DNA of 64,000 nt from Agrocybe praecox (GCA_964017145.1 OZ024848.1:384501-448500); one strand, 5' to 3'. Counted from the first letter of the stretch, positions 23,714 to 36,275 are shown. A program made the numbers and translations. The notes: generated by a model not told the origin, from the letters alone.

Positions 23714-25745
23714 ATGGCTGAGGCTGTTAGTTGTTTGTGTCGTCTCGACGGGCCCTCTCATTCTCACACAGTGAAGACTACGATGGATGTGACAGACGCG
23801 GTTCAGACGAATGAGCTCCATGGCAAGGACGCTTGGATGACATTGGTCGGAGCGTATGTTCTCTCGTATCTTAAAATCACCTCTAGATATATTGAATTTT
23901 AATGCAGTTGGCTGATTCAATTCTGTACCTACGGGTAAATTACGCAGTTCTCTCAGTGGAAATGCAACTGAATTACTTTGTTGTCTCTTCAGTTATGTGT
24001 CTGCCTTCGGGATATATCAAGACTATTATACACGTTATTTCCTAAGTCATCAGACACCTTCAGCAATAAGGTACTTGCCTTATCTCCGGCAATATTTGAT
24101 CAATATCTAAACAATTTTTCTGCTGTCCAAGCTGGATTGGCAGTGTTCAATTGTTCTTGCAATATGCCGCAGGACTTTTTGTCGGCCTGGCTTTTGACGC
24201 TGGATTCTTGTCAGTTTTAAATATGTTTAATATCCCGGGCAGGCTAATGTTTTCGTCAGTCACCATATAATCGCTGTAGGAACATTCTTCCACATATGCT
24301 CCATGTACATGCTTTCATTGGCGCACCAAGACCAGTATTATCAAGTATGTTCTCTTGCAGAACCGAGCAACTTGGTGTGCTGAGCAATATTCCTATGCGC
24401 AGGTGTTCCTGGCTCAAGGAGTCGGAATGGGACTCGGACAAGCGCTGCTTTTCATTCCATCGCTGATGATCATTGGCCGTCAGTTCAAAACCCGCCGTGC
24501 ACTGGCTACAGGGGTAGCAGTCTCGGTAAGCAAGATCTTTATCACCGGGCCACTGTCGGACTGCATAATGACTTAATCTCAGGGCGCTTCTGTTGGTGGA
24601 GTCGTCTGGCCACTTTTACTACACAAACTCCGAGAAGAAACTTCATTTGCCAACGCTATACGAGTAACCGCCGCCATGAGTTCTGTTATGCTGCTCGCAT
24701 CCAATTTTATGATGAGGACGCCTATGCAGGTGTCACGGATCCCTGCGACGTGGTCAAGGCCAAAATTTGGGGTTGTATTCTCGGATTTACCATATGTTGT
24801 GTCTGTTGTTTCGTATGTCACTTCTTCACGTTAATATCCGGGTATCAAAGTGACTTTGAATTACTTTAAACATACAGAGCATTTTGTATAAATCTTGGAA
24901 TATTTTTCCCGTGTCCGTCAAGCCTCGTTTCACTATTCGGACGTCGAACTGATACACGCTCCATATAGATTTTTACCTACAACTGTTCGTTATTACGAAC
25001 GTTGGAGTTAATGACTCTCTAGCCTTATACTCAGTAACTTTATTTCGCTTCAATCCATAATAGTGAGACGGATCTACTGAGACTTGATTTCGTAGATCGT
25101 CATTCTCAACGCTGGCGGCGTTCTTGGTCGCTTGCTGCCTAGCTTAATTGCTGATCGGTTTGGGTCCTACAACATGTTACTTATCTCACTCTCCATTTCG
25201 TCAGCTTTGGCCTTTGTTATGTTTGGGCTCAAAAATTTTACTGGTGTTGTATTTTTCGCGTTGTGTTATGGTTTTTGGTCTGGAGCTTGTTAGTCAATTC
25301 ACTCAAGAATTCGTCGGTTAAAACAAATTAAATTCTGTCATTCAGATGTCTCCCTTATACCTTGCTTACTAGCACAACTTACACCATCTCCAAACGAGCA
25401 TGGGTACGTCAGTATATTTTAGTCCATCAACACATGCTAATAATCACCGATTAACAAGAACGCGGATTGGCCTTGCGTTCTCTATTGTTGGCGTTTCTCT
25501 TTTGATTGGCAATCCAATAGAAGGGGTGTTACTGCGCTTGCAAACCGACGGATACTATGACTGGTCCAAGTCGATTGTCTTTTACGGCGTATGTCATTTC
25601 AAGACTTCTCGGCGATTTCAATCATGTATGCTGACTCAAACCAATTACAAAGAGTCTCATAATATGCGGTACAGTTGGAATGGCAGTATCGCGTTCTATG
25701 TTTATTTATCAAGGCCGAGCGGGACCTAGGGGTCAACGCATATAG
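23714..25745 (+). CDS. MFS transporter, monocarboxylate-transporter (MCH) type
   Basis: The predicted product is a 12-helix plasma-membrane or vacuolar symporter of the fungal MCT-like group (relatives include riboflavin and monocarboxylate carriers). The joined exons read GAWLIQFCTYGYVSAFGIYQ, DYYTRYFLSHQTPSAISW, IGSVQLFLQYAAGLFVGLAF, GFFHHIIAVGTFFHICSMY, VFLAQGVGMGLGQALLFIPS, GRQFKTRRALATGVAVS, GASVGGVVWPLLLHKLREET and FYLQLFVITNVGVNDSLA. The second half continues with YSIVILNAGGVLGRLLPS, GFWSGA, YVSLIPCLLAQLTP and RIGLAFSIVGVSLLIGNPIE. The last exon ends SMFIYQGRAGPRGQRI with TAG at 25743-25745. The R-x-A-x-A-TG loop after helix 4 and the G-LGR loop in the second half are family hallmarks. 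The start at 23783 (MDVTDAVQ) is an alternative. The substrate cannot be told. Confidence 0.85.
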
Positions 25746-26085
25746 CGCTTGAACTCGGAGGCCATCACTAAATGTATATATATTCTGCTCAAAACTTTTT
25801 GTTGAAGGTCAAACGCCATCATTTTTATACATAGCAAATCAACTGGCCTATCGTGTATGTTGTCACTATAGTTACGTTTGAAAACTAAAATGTGCATATA
25901 CTCAGGATATATTCCAGTAACCAGTTCGAGTCCGAATCTGTTGATAAGATAAGATAAGCGACGTACTTGTATGACATAAGCAGAAATGACACGGAGATTA
26001 TGCCGCTCAACATGTTTTTCTCCTGAACCTTAAGCTTATTCGGTTACCCCCAGTCGCGGCCCCGAGGGTTATCCTATCCTGCGTA
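25746..26085. other. Intergenic, promoter side of HIS2
   Basis: 340 bases without a gene; GATAAGATAAGATAAGC near 25935-25955 is a possible GATA-factor site cluster. Confidence 0.35.
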
Positions 26086-27145
26086 ATGCCTCACAGCCAT
26101 CACTCTCATTCGGGACAATTCTGCAAGCATGCTTCCGGACTGCTCCAGGACGTAGTTGAGGAAGCTATTCGACAAGGATTCACCGTGTTCGGTATGACAG
26201 AACATGTACCGCGGTATCGGCAGGTTGATTTGTACCCAGAGGAGGTGTGTCGCTTGCCTTGGAGCATATGAAATGTATCTGAAATGCACGAAAATTTGAA
26301 TAAAGAATGCTTTATCTGTTGATGCCTTGTCAAAGCAGTTCGACCTGTTTTTGGAGGAAGCACATCGATTGAAGGAGGTGTATGCTTCCCAGATATCTCT
26401 CCTTGTCGGTTTGGAGACCGAGAATATCACAGACATAGACCTTGAAAAACTCGAAAGCCTATTACAGCGGCTCGGGAGTCGTGTGGAATACGTCGTTGGT
26501 TCTGTTCATCATGTCAATGGTGTCCCAATCGATTTTGACCTCACGACATACCAACATGCGTTGGCTAGCTTCTCGGATAAGCTTGAGGAAGAGCGAGAAG
26601 AAGCCCTGTTTTTGGCATACTTTGATGCTCAATACGAGATTATGCGATGCTGCAGGCCGGAGATTATTGGGCATTTTGATCTTTGTCGCCTTTATCAACC
26701 AACCTGTCGGTTTGAAAAATATCCCAGCGTCTGCGAAAAAATTGAACGGAATATCCGATTTGCCGTAGAGTATGGCGCCTTGTTCGAGTTGAATGCGGCT
26801 GCTTTCAGGAAAGGTTGGGAAACTGCGTACCCTGGTGAAGATGTCGTAAAGGCACGTTTTACAAAAGAAAATTTTTATCACTCTAACAATCCTCCTTTCA
26901 AGGTTATTCAAAAACAAGGGGGACACTTTGCATTATCTGACGATAGTCATGGCCCACATGCCATTGGCCTCAATTATGATCGTTTACCGCCTTATCTGCA
27001 AAAGGTTGGCATAACGGAACTATGGTATTTGGAGCAATGCCCTAGACCGAATGCCGGCGGGCGGTATGTACAGGCTGTCAAATTGGATGGAGAGTGGCAA
27101 GACCATATGTTTTGGCGCCAAATCTCTACTAGTTTTTTTAGTTGA
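26086..27145 (+). CDS. HIS2: Histidinol-phosphatase (PHP family)
   Basis: The enzyme hydrolyses L-histidinol phosphate to histidinol in histidine biosynthesis (cytosolic, metal-dependent PHP fold). The start MPHSHHSHSGQFCKHA carries the first metal-binding His cluster and is the standard beginning of the fungal enzyme. GMTEHVPRY follows. One intron (about 26246-26308) joins VDLYPEE to NALSVDALSKQFDLFLEEA. Later motifs are LLVGLETENI, EYVVGSVHHVNGVPIDFD, EIIGHFDLCRLYQP, LFELNAAAFRKG, and the C-terminal metal motif FALSDDSHGPHAIG. The length (about 310 residues) is normal. All PHP motifs are present, so it should be active. Confidence 0.93.
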
Positions 27146-28162
27146 TGACGCGGACTTACTAATTATATAACCATGCGTTCCCCTTGATCCACTTCGCACA
27201 GCTCCAGCGGATCACATAGAATACCCACTCCGACGCTTGAAATTCCGGGGCTTCAGCTGCCGTACGCGTGTACCCTGCCTCATGCCATTTACACAGGTTC
27301 CCGTTGACATAATCTGTCAGTCCTGTAATCAACGGAACGGAGGGGGCCATTCTTATCACTAAAGGTGGGAATTTGTGATTGTCTTCTAGCAAATTAACTC
27401 TAAATCTGTCGTAATGGACAGGAGATCTTCTATTCTGGAGATATACAAAGACATTCGGCATTATTAATTGAAGACTAAGCTTCGTAATATGGCGCGGAAT
27501 GCATACTGTAACAATGACAGAGAGTTGTGGTCCTTGTTCAGCACTCCAGTCAGGTCCATGTTCACTGCGGTCCCATCAGCACATCACCCACACACACCGG
27601 TTTCCAGTCCGTCTAGCTCTAGCTCGGCGTCTTAGTCGGGATAGCTATAATAACATAGCACACGAGGTTATCAGCTCCTGTCTATTCTTGTAATTATTTC
27701 TGGGGATTTGTCAAGGGCTAAACCCCAAAGGTACTGTAATGCTCCAACGTCATGATCTGACGCAAACCAATTGTCCCGGCGTCTGTCGCTCATCCTGTTG
27801 GCGATACCTATTGGGGAAAATAGAACAAGAAGAAAGTAGCCGTGTACTGTTTATCGCTTATAGCTGAGCATGGTATCATCAATCAGTCTAGCACTTGGAT
27901 ATCGATATGATTTCGTGTGATCGATCTCGATTTCTATTATTCTCTTCGGACTAGCTGTGTATTTTCTCTACAGCCCGTGCTCGAAAACGTTTAAAAAGAC
28001 TCGGGAAGTGTGTTTTTTTCTCCAGTTCAACGTCCTCAAACGGGTTCTGTTCAAAGGTAAGTCTTCAACATTGATTTTCCAATAGCGCAGACTTAACAAA
28101 ACTAAAACCACTAGGCGCTCATCTTTTCCTACTTTAATCTCATTTTAAACTACTTTGCGACC
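27146..28162. other. Intergenic, about 1 kb
   Basis: A minus-strand open frame of 100 codons (27159-27461, MPNVFVYLQNRRSPVHYDRF) lies tail-to-tail with HIS2, but I do not recognise it. A likely 5'-UTR intron for the next gene is visible at 28057-28114 (AAAG^GTAAGT to CCACTAG). Confidence 0.4.
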
Positions 28163-28449
28163 ATGTGCTACCGAGAAGTCCAATCCACGCGACACTCTTG
28201 TGGTCACGATCATCCTCAATCTGACAGACGGGTACGCCTCAAGTCGGCTCCCATTTCCTGTTCAACCGTTTCCCTAACAATATGTTCTTTTCGCCACACT
28301 TATAGGTCGATTGCACTTCTAGTGCTTGTCGATACAGTCAAAATCACCCCGCGTCTTGCTCACCAAAAGTCTGTCCACAGACATGTAATCAATGGTGTGT
28401 CTTGGCCGCTTTCACAGTGATGCACCTTACTGATATGTTGGACGGGTAG
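28163..28449 (+). CDS. Small Cys-rich protein (MCYREV type)
   Basis: There are two exons. The first reads MCYREVQSTRHSCGHDHPQS and DRR, an intron (GTACGC to CTTATAG) follows, and the second reads VDCTSSACRYSQNHPASC, SPKVCPQTCNQWC and a short tail ending LTDMLDG (TAG 28447-28449). The MCYR start, a Cys-Gly-His motif and a run of CxxxxC pairs match a small fungal protein class known only as hypothetical. The Cys/His pattern suggests metal binding (inference). No signal peptide is present. The 5'-UTR intron just upstream supports real transcription. Confidence 0.6.
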
Positions 28450-29591
28450 GCTCAAGCCGGCGAAGACAGTCGTAACATCGACGTCGGCATCACAGTGCAA
28501 TTTCTGTCGAGGTGCTTAATGCCGCATATGTCGGGAGCCAAGGACGTCGGATTCCGACACTCCGATATATTTCCCTTAGATTTGAACCTTGTGTCGTTTT
28601 GACCACGGGCGCTACATCTTTTATCTTACAGGACTCTTATTATCTTCTCGGTTAATGGTAATGTTTTAGTATATTTTGTTTAGACTAGATTTTCGACCCA
28701 TTTTTTCCCAGTATTAGCACTTATTTTTACCTCATTTTACTTCGATTCCGCAGATTAATAGTTTCTTACATATGTTTGAACAATTTACATGTCAGATTGA
28801 ACACTTTTTCATCAGCTTAATGCATACTGTACCTTTTAAAACTACGCTTCACAATCTATATTTTCTTTACTCTTCCTGACAGGTTCGAGACGGGCAAATC
28901 AAGGGTATATAACCGACAAAGATGTTTCGTCTTTAGTTTGCGCAGCTTAATCGCTCAGGCTGAATTTTCAGCGTCCCACGTAGCCCAACAGACTGATAAC
29001 AGGAAACCTGAAACTGTTCAGCACAGTCGGGCTGTCATGGTTGAGGCGTATCAGTATTACTGACGGTTCTAGGGACAGGTAATGGAGACGATATGCCAAG
29101 TGTTAATGGGGCTGAACTTTCCAAGCTACGTCGTAGGCTCTGTTGACTCTCTGTCAGTGGCATCAAGGTAGGTGGAATGAATCATGCGAGGTCGGAAGTC
29201 GTAAGCTCTCAACTTAGGCTCTGAACAAATAGTAGTAAAATGATGATTTCTTAAGTAAAAAACGCATGCATGTAAATTTGTTTAACCATAGAAATTTACC
29301 CTTACATAGCCTTTGATAACCAACCGCCTTCAAGACTGAAAGCAAACTGAAAGATGTGTTTTTCCGAATTTCCGTGTGCGGTGGGCTCGGGCGCATGATG
29401 ATGTACCGTTACCCGTACCAAATATTCGCGTGTGTGATTGGACACGTGACATGATGCATGATTGCACGCGTCCAGAAGATTTGGCAAAAACAACAGGTCT
29501 TTCAGTCCTGTCTTCATCCTACACTCACGACTTCACGAATTATCAGGAATTTTTCACGCGCAAATCAAGGACAAGATCCTGAATAACTACT
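28450..29591. other. Intergenic, about 1.1 kb
   Basis: No gene seen. Overlapping short open frames at 29214-29582 lack support. Confidence 0.4.
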
Positions 29592-32500
29592 ATGTCAAAC
29601 TTGCCAGCACTACTTCTTGCATCTCTCAATCCGGAAACACGGAAAGCAGCTGAACTGGGCTTGCTTTCTTTGAGCAACCAGTCAGGTTTTTTGACCCATC
29701 TGCTGAGATTGGTTCTTGAGCCATCTCAAGAGCGTGCGGTACGACTTTCTGGTAGTATCTATCTTAAGAATGTCACGAAGCTTCGATGGGAAGAGGTGAG
29801 TAGTATCTTTTGTGGCGCCTTTGCACCTACTAACAGCCTTGATCGATATAGGATGTACAGCCTTTGGCCGAGCAGGATAAGGCAGCTTTGCGCGCAGAAT
29901 TAGTTCCAGCGATGCTAGCTCTCTCAGCACCAGCGGATAAAGCTATACGAGCTCAGGTGGCAGAATCTGTGTCCTTGATTGCGGAGCTCGACTTTCCTGT
30001 CAAATGGGAAAATCTCATCGATGTATGTTGGTTTATGTTTCGGCCTCCTATGTGGCATTATTCAGTGAAAATTTCTGTTTAGCAACTTGTATCATCCCTA
30101 TCAGCGACAGACTACAATATCAACGTTGGCGTATTGCAAACGGCCCACTCCATTTTCATGCAGTGGAGGGCTCATGTTCGATCAGATGAGCTCTTTACCG
30201 AAATTAATTTGGTCCTCGGAAAATTCATGGAACCATTTATGCAACTATTCAGACAAACCGCGACTCTTCTTCTCAGTGAACCCAGTCCTAACCCAACTTT
30301 GACTTCTCCCAAAGCAAATTACGACTTATTAGCTCAAGCCATGGTTTTGTTGATTGATATCTATTACGATTTCACCTGTCAGGATCTACCTCCAGCTATT
30401 GAGGATAGCCACGAAGAATTCTTTGCACCCGGCACCGGTTGGTTCCAAGCTTTCCTTCTCTGGGATCCAGTTCAATTACGAGGCGATGTACGTACCCTTT
30501 TTTCAAGATTCAGTTAGTCAATTGATCGTAAAAACCAAAAGCCGGACGATAGCACACCATCTTCGACTTCCCAAATCAAGACGAGAATTTTTGAGATCTC
30601 AGAGGTAAGATCAGCTTTCGTTCTGTGTTTGGGGGGAAGCTAACACACTAACCTCTTGATAGCTCTTTATAAAATTATACCCTGAACAATTACAAAAGAC
30701 AAAGTCCGTGGAGGCCTTGGTCCAAATTGTCTGGTCATTAGTTGGCTCGAATAAATTGCCTGGTGTGGCAGATGATGCAGTAAGTCATGCACACACTCCG
30801 AACACAATTAACCTCATTTTTATGTCATTTTGCGTGAATAACAGCTGGTTTCGCAAGCCTTACGTTTCATCTCCACGGCCATTCGCTCTGGGTATTACAA
30901 AGAGTTGTTTTCGTCCAAAGAAAATATTTCGTTGCTTGTTCAGGGAGTTGTTGTGCCGAACGTCGCTCTACGGGAACATGACGTCGAGCAGTTTGAAGAT
31001 GACCCGCTGGAATTTATCAGGTTGGACCTTTCGTTGTCGGCCGCTGGTACCGATTTAGCTACCCGTCGACAAGCTGCTGCGGATGTCCTGCAAGCTCTTG
31101 TTGGGAGTGGTTTTGAGTCGGAAGCGACGGAGATCGTGGGTTCGTGGATCAATACAGGCTTATCTGAATACGCTTCAAACAAAGAAGAAAATTGGAAGGC
31201 TAAGGATAGCGCTGTCTATCTATTGACAGCTGTTGCGACAAGAGGGTCAACCTCCCAAGTGGGTTTTTTCTGGGCGCTTGAATGAACTTCCTTGTTCTCT
31301 AAACCGATATATTATAGCACGGAGTTACATCGACAAATGCTCTAGTCGACGTCGTGAAATTTTTCTCTGATCATGTTTTTGAAGATCTCCAAGCTCAACC
31401 TGGGACTGTGCACCCAATTCTGCAAGTCGACGCTATTCGGTTCCTTTTCACATTCCGTAATCAGGTAACAAAGGGTACATTCTGTTTACTTATTATGTCG
31501 CTAATCATGCCTTTTCTCTCTTTTTAGCTAACCAAAGCCCAACTACTCTCTGTCCTCCCTCTTCTCGCTCGTCATCTTCGTTCGGATAATTATGTTACAT
31601 ACACTTATGCCGCCATTACCATCGAGCGCATTCTCTCCATCAAACAAGGGAACCAATTGCTGTGCGTATTGTATTATTTGTGCTAGAACCCCATTTTTGA
31701 TATTGTTCTAAATAATGATTTCGATCGATATAGGTTTGCACAGGCTGATATCCACGATTCCGCTCTAGAACTAATTGACGCGCTACTGACGAGAATCGAG
31801 ATGGCTCGTACACCCGAAAAAGTGGCGGAGAATGATCATTTGATGAAGTGTATGTCTGATCTTCTTTCTACCCAAGTCTTGTCAATGACATCTTTGGAAA
31901 GGCGCTATGCGCATAATTGTGACTGCCAGACAAACGGTAATTCCTGGATATGAGCGTATACTGCTCCGTTTGGTCGCAATCTTGGGTGTTATATCGAAAA
32001 ACCCCAGCAACCCCAATTTTGATCAATATATATTTGAGAGCATTTCCGGATTGATGAGGTGATACCTTTGACTGCTGGAATGGTACCATTGTTGACCTAT
32101 TCTTCTTGATAGATTCACTGTTGCGGGGTCCCCACAGACACGATCCACCTTTGAGCAGGCGCTGTTTGGCCCTTTCACTATCATCCTACAGCAGGACATC
32201 GACCGTGCGTTTTCGGATTCTATCTCAAATATACTCATAACCGACTCGACGTTTCCTCAGAATACATTCCCTATGTCTTCCAGGTGCTTTCACAAATGCT
32301 GGAGCTACATCGTGGAGGACAAGTCCCAGATGCATACCGAAGCCTTTTGCCCTTCTTGTTGACGCCTGCCATGTGGCAACAAAAAGGTAGCATCCCAGGC
32401 CTGGTCCGCTTACTCAAAGTGTTCCTCTTCCTCGACAGCGCACAAATGTTTGCGGCCGGACAGGTTGCTTCGGTTCTAGCTGTCGTTCAACAACGTCTCA

Positions 32501-33373
32501 TCCCATCAAAGGTTAACGACGAATGGGGTTTTAATCTCCTCCAATCTGTTATTAGCAATGTGAAACCGTATGTTCTCTTCTTTTTTGTTTTTTGTTTTTT
32601 TTTTGTTTTGTCGTCGTCGCTGACTCTCGGTGCTCGTCAGGTCCAACCTTCAACAATACCTAAAACCTGTTTTCTTATGCCTATTAACCCGCATGCACAC
32701 AAGCAAGACAGACAAATATGTTTTCCATTTCGCTAGGTTCATGTTATACTGTATGGCGGTCAATGTTGAAGGCCTCAGTCCTGATTATTTCATCAAAACA
32801 TTGGAAGAAATTCAGCCCCAGTATGCTTTGTTTTCCTCCAACTGTGAGATGTTTACTGAACCTGAATTATCACAGACTGTGGTCTCAAATCTTGACCAAT
32901 TTCGTCATCCCACAAGCAACAAAATTCCCCCACAGAGACAAGAAAATGGCCGCAGTTGGTCTCATTAGGATATTATGCGAAAGTCCTTTCATGATGCAGG
33001 AACCTGCTGTCCGAACTTGGTATTTTACAGATATGATCCACTGTATGTATCGTCTGCTAACCTCATTCAAAGGCCTCAAGCATATTCTGCCCTCAGCAAG
33101 CTATTTAGCGAGTCGCAACATTTCGAAAACAAAAAGTCGGATGAGACTGAAGACTCTGCTGCCATCACCGCCATCGATTTCGAAGAGCAGTCCGCTGGCT
33201 ATCAGGCTTCCTTCTCCCGTCTGGCAGCATCGGAAACTGCAGAGGTTGACCCTGTAGCATACGTTCAAAACCCATCGGAGTATCTGCAGCAGTCACTCGC
33301 TAAATTGAGCAATCAATATGGCCAGCAGGTGCAGGTGCAGATTGCGAATGCAGGGGGTGGGCGTATTATTTGA
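29592..33373 (+). CDS. CSE1: Exportin-2 / importin-alpha re-exporter
   Basis: This karyopherin returns importin-alpha from nucleus to cytoplasm with Ran-GTP. The HEAT-repeat product starts MSNLPALLLASLNPETRKAA, with the importin-beta N-terminal domain (YLKNVTKLRWEE; FPVKWENLID). CAS hallmarks follow: IYYDFTCQDLPPAIEDSHE, VVVPNVALREHDVEQFEDD, EFIRLDLSL, TRRQAAADVLQALV, NWKAKDSAVYLLTAVATRG, AAITIERIL and LEEIQPQ^LWSQILTNFVIP. An intron joins AVRTW to PQAYSALSKLFSESQ. The end is DFEEQSAGYQASFSRLA, NPSEYLQQSLAKLSNQYG and GGGRII. At least twelve short introns are needed and every join keeps frame. The length (about 1000 residues) is as expected. Highly conserved and essential in yeast. Confidence 0.93.
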
Positions 33374-33493
33374 TTTCGTGCGTATAAAAATTACATCGAA
33401 GAAAGTAGTGGTATACCGTGTATATAATATCATTGTAAAAAGAATATTTTAGTCTCTGGTGAACAAAAAATGGTTGCAGTCATGGCGTTCCGA

Positions 33494-35078
33494 CTAAGTG
33501 TGGGTATAATGGAAGTGATGATCGTCGAGTATCATGATGGGTGTATATGTCGTCGGGACTTCTATGACCCCTTCTTCGGGCGCTGGTAATCGTATGTCAA
33601 TATCTCGATGACGGAGTATCCGTTGTGGGCGCGGGGCAACACCCCTTACTGTTGTCTCACCCTTTCTCGTTGCTATATCAAATGTACGTCCACTCTGCGA
33701 ATGGTCGAAATGTAGTTGGGTTGCTCGAGCTCCTGTTTTGGTTGTTGCTGGTCACACCCCCTGTGGATGAATCTACCAAGTTTGGTCCATGGTCTTTCGC
33801 GGAAATGAATGGCAGTTCATCGTCACTTTCCGGCAGCAAGTCCAGCTCTTTTATTCTTTCTTCTTCAACGCGACAATAGTAGGATAATGAGAACAATAAG
33901 GGAAATGACCGCAAGTCCTCCGACCACACCACCAATGATGGGTCCAATGGTTTCTTTCCCCTTCAACTGGGACGTTGAACGCCGGACTTGAAGCGACAGG
34001 AGTCTTGACATCTCCGCTCTCTACGGTTGCATTGTTGACGATGATGTGGTCCAGACAGAGCGGAGTCGCCTGGTCGCTTTGTGTTTTTCAGAGGGACAGG
34101 TCTGGAGTGTTACGGTCAAGTCTGAGCGAGGAAAATGACGAACAGGTTTTGGGATGAACGAAGGGTGTGAGTTGATTCGACGAAGATATAAGACAAGCTA
34201 CAATACGCTACATAAGCTATGGACTGAGACATTATGTGACTATGACCTTGACCGTTGGCACATGGAGTCGAGAATATAAGTTTTGCGTTGTAGTAGTGGA
34301 CAGCCTGGGGCGTCATTCAATTGGAATGTCTTTTCTATCTGGCCATTTATTGAGTAGTACACGATGGAGCTTGGCTCAGAGACTATCTGCTTCGGAGTGA
34401 ATCCATACCACGTTATAGGTCAATTGCGATACAGAAGAGAGAGTAACTGCCAATGAATTCCAGCTCCATAGTCGACCCGCTTTGCCGAGTTATACTCACG
34501 TTGTAGTAAGGAAGAGGAGGGGCATATCCACCTTTACTGAATTCAAGTTCTGGGTCCGAACGTCTGTTCCATTTCTCCGTCTATAGTGTACCCTGCAGAG
34601 CTCGGATGGCGACCAATTGAGAGGGGTGGCACATATCCATACCACGTCGCGGATTTGCCTAGTCAAAATCACTTCACGGTCCGTCGCAAAAAAACAGAGG
34701 TTGTGGATAATAATTACCATCGAACTCGAGTTCCAGAGCAGAACCTTTTTGCCAGAGCATAGTTACGTTATCGAAATGGCTACATCTAGAGAGGGTGTAC
34801 ACAGAAGGTAGTCGAAGACGAAGGAAGATTTGTGGGTGGTATTCGCCGTCGAATGTGGACTGCAGTCTTCGTCTGCAGATAGCATAGTTCGAAGTTGTTT
34901 GAAGTTGTGACTGTTGCTTCGTTGGAACGAATAGGCATTAGGCTTAAGAGACACTCCCAATGCATCACTCCATCTGTGGACTGCAGGTCGATAGATCCAT
35001 ACACCGATATGCTTCGTGTACCTAGAATTGTTCAGGAACCTTTTTGTTAGAGTGGGAAACTTACAATAACTCACCGAT
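33494..35078 (-). pseudogene. Decayed single-pass membrane surface protein gene
   Basis: This is a relic of the common basidiomycete type with an extracellular beta-rich region and one helix. Reading down the minus strand: a splice acceptor then TRSISVYGSIDLQSTDGVMH, WECLLSL; after a frame change FVFDYLLCTPSL; then SATWYGYVPPLS and AGYTIDGEMEQTFGP; a frame change; YSINGQIEKTFQLNDAPG; a frame change; CLDHIIVNNATVESGDVKTP; and the helix GPIIGGVVGGLAVISLIVLI. A charged tail ending DDHHFHYTHT follows (TAG 33494-33496). At least four frame changes and in-frame stops separate these pieces. The 5' exon is missing: only four bases remain between the splice donor (35074) and the dispersed repeat starting at 35079. 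Confidence 0.65.
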
Positions 35079-35180
35079 TACGAGTCTTTTACGTAAGTAA
35101 AAGGGAGTTCTTTGTAGGGAGCGTTTTTTGTTACGCTTTTGATCCTCAATCAAAATATTTTGATGGACCTTACTTTATAT
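35079..35180 (+). repeat. Dispersed repeat, copy B
   Basis: This is the second copy of the repeat at 7830-7934, same orientation. It contains a perfect 14-bp palindrome TCAAAATATTTTGA (about 35151-35164) that is eroded in copy A. It abuts the truncated 5' end of the decayed membrane-protein gene. Confidence 0.75.
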
Positions 35181-35529
35181 GTCTCAAGTCCCGGGTGCTC
35201 GGCATGATCCGAAGGCCGCGTGAACCGACCGCGCGGCTGGGCCAATAGCTTTCACTCCTGCCCGTAGCGAATCATCGTCTTTAAAGTCTCGATTTTTCGT
35301 TTACTCCTGCTTTCATTGTGATTAACCACAATAATCATGTTATTCGAACATCTCGACCGTTAGGAATCCATAATTCTGTCCCAGCTATTATCTACTTCGT
35401 CTTGCGAACTCATGGAAGGCCAATGCAGCTCGTGCAGAGCTCTGGCGAGCCTCGAAAATCTCGGCGCTTAATCTTCTTCTCGTCAAACACAGGAGCAAGA
35501 AGACCGATTTTAATAGCGCACATAGCCGA

Positions 35530-36275
35530 ATGATACAAAAACTACCTGTGGAAAGCATGCCTCTTATCTTTCATCTCTGTTCACCCGCTACCTTCCAAAG
35601 CGACCTCGAGAATGCGAAACAGCAGGATAATTTTGCTCCGTTTACCCTTGGAGATGTATGTAGAAGCTGGAGACAGCTGGCATGTGATCAAATTCTTCGC
35701 CACCCATCCTTTGATTCATTTGATAGCAGAAATAACTTTTTCTCTACTATCACCTTACCGAATTTATCCTCTTTTTTCTTTGATAAACATGGACATCGGT
35801 GCTATAACGCTGCCTTGCTCCCCTTCTTTCAACGATCAACACTGTCATTGACGAAATTAGAGCTGCTTAATGTCGAGTTCAGCTTCGACGACTTCAAATC
35901 CCTCTTGGAGACCATCCACACTGTCAAACACATCCACCTAACAATGTCGCCAGATCTTACGATTACTATGAAGGGAGTCGAGAACCCTTCATTCGGGAGC
36001 TCAGCGAAAGCCACACCCTCCTTTGCTGTCTCGAGATGCTCGAGTTTAGCTTGCACGCGTACGTCCACGTCGATTTTAGGTGCATCCCTGGAATCGTTGC
36101 GACGTTGTACTCGAACTCGCAAATCGACTCGGATAGCTCAACTAGCAGAAGACCACTCGAGACATTCAAGTTCACTGCGTCTTTTTCCTGTTGGGAAATA
36201 TTACTTTCATTCCTGAATCCCGAAAAAAGAAGTGAAATAGAATCTGGACCTGGAAGCACAACCCATCAGATATAG
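35530..36275 (+). pseudogene. F-box protein gene with one frameshift
   Basis: MIQKLPVESMPLIFHLCSP and FTLGDVCRSWRQLACDQIL form an F-box (Skp1-binding part of an SCF ubiquitin ligase) in the usual basidiomycete arrangement. The same frame is open upstream from about 35384 (LANSWKANAARAELWRA), so the true start may be an earlier exon. LRR-like text follows (LTKLELLNVEFSFDDFKSLL; HIHLTMSPDLT). The frame changes near 35950-35975: the continuation EPFIRELSESHTLLCCLEML, then ETFKFTASFSCWEILLSFLN to TAG at 36273-36275, is in another frame. A single-base indel or an unrecognised intron explains it. Substrate unknown. Confidence 0.62.

Noticed and set aside
10975..25955. GATAAGATAAG runs near 10975, 22160 and 25940 considered as a repeat element
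   Set aside because: Short, simple GATA-type repeats with unrelated flanks; at most transcription-factor sites.
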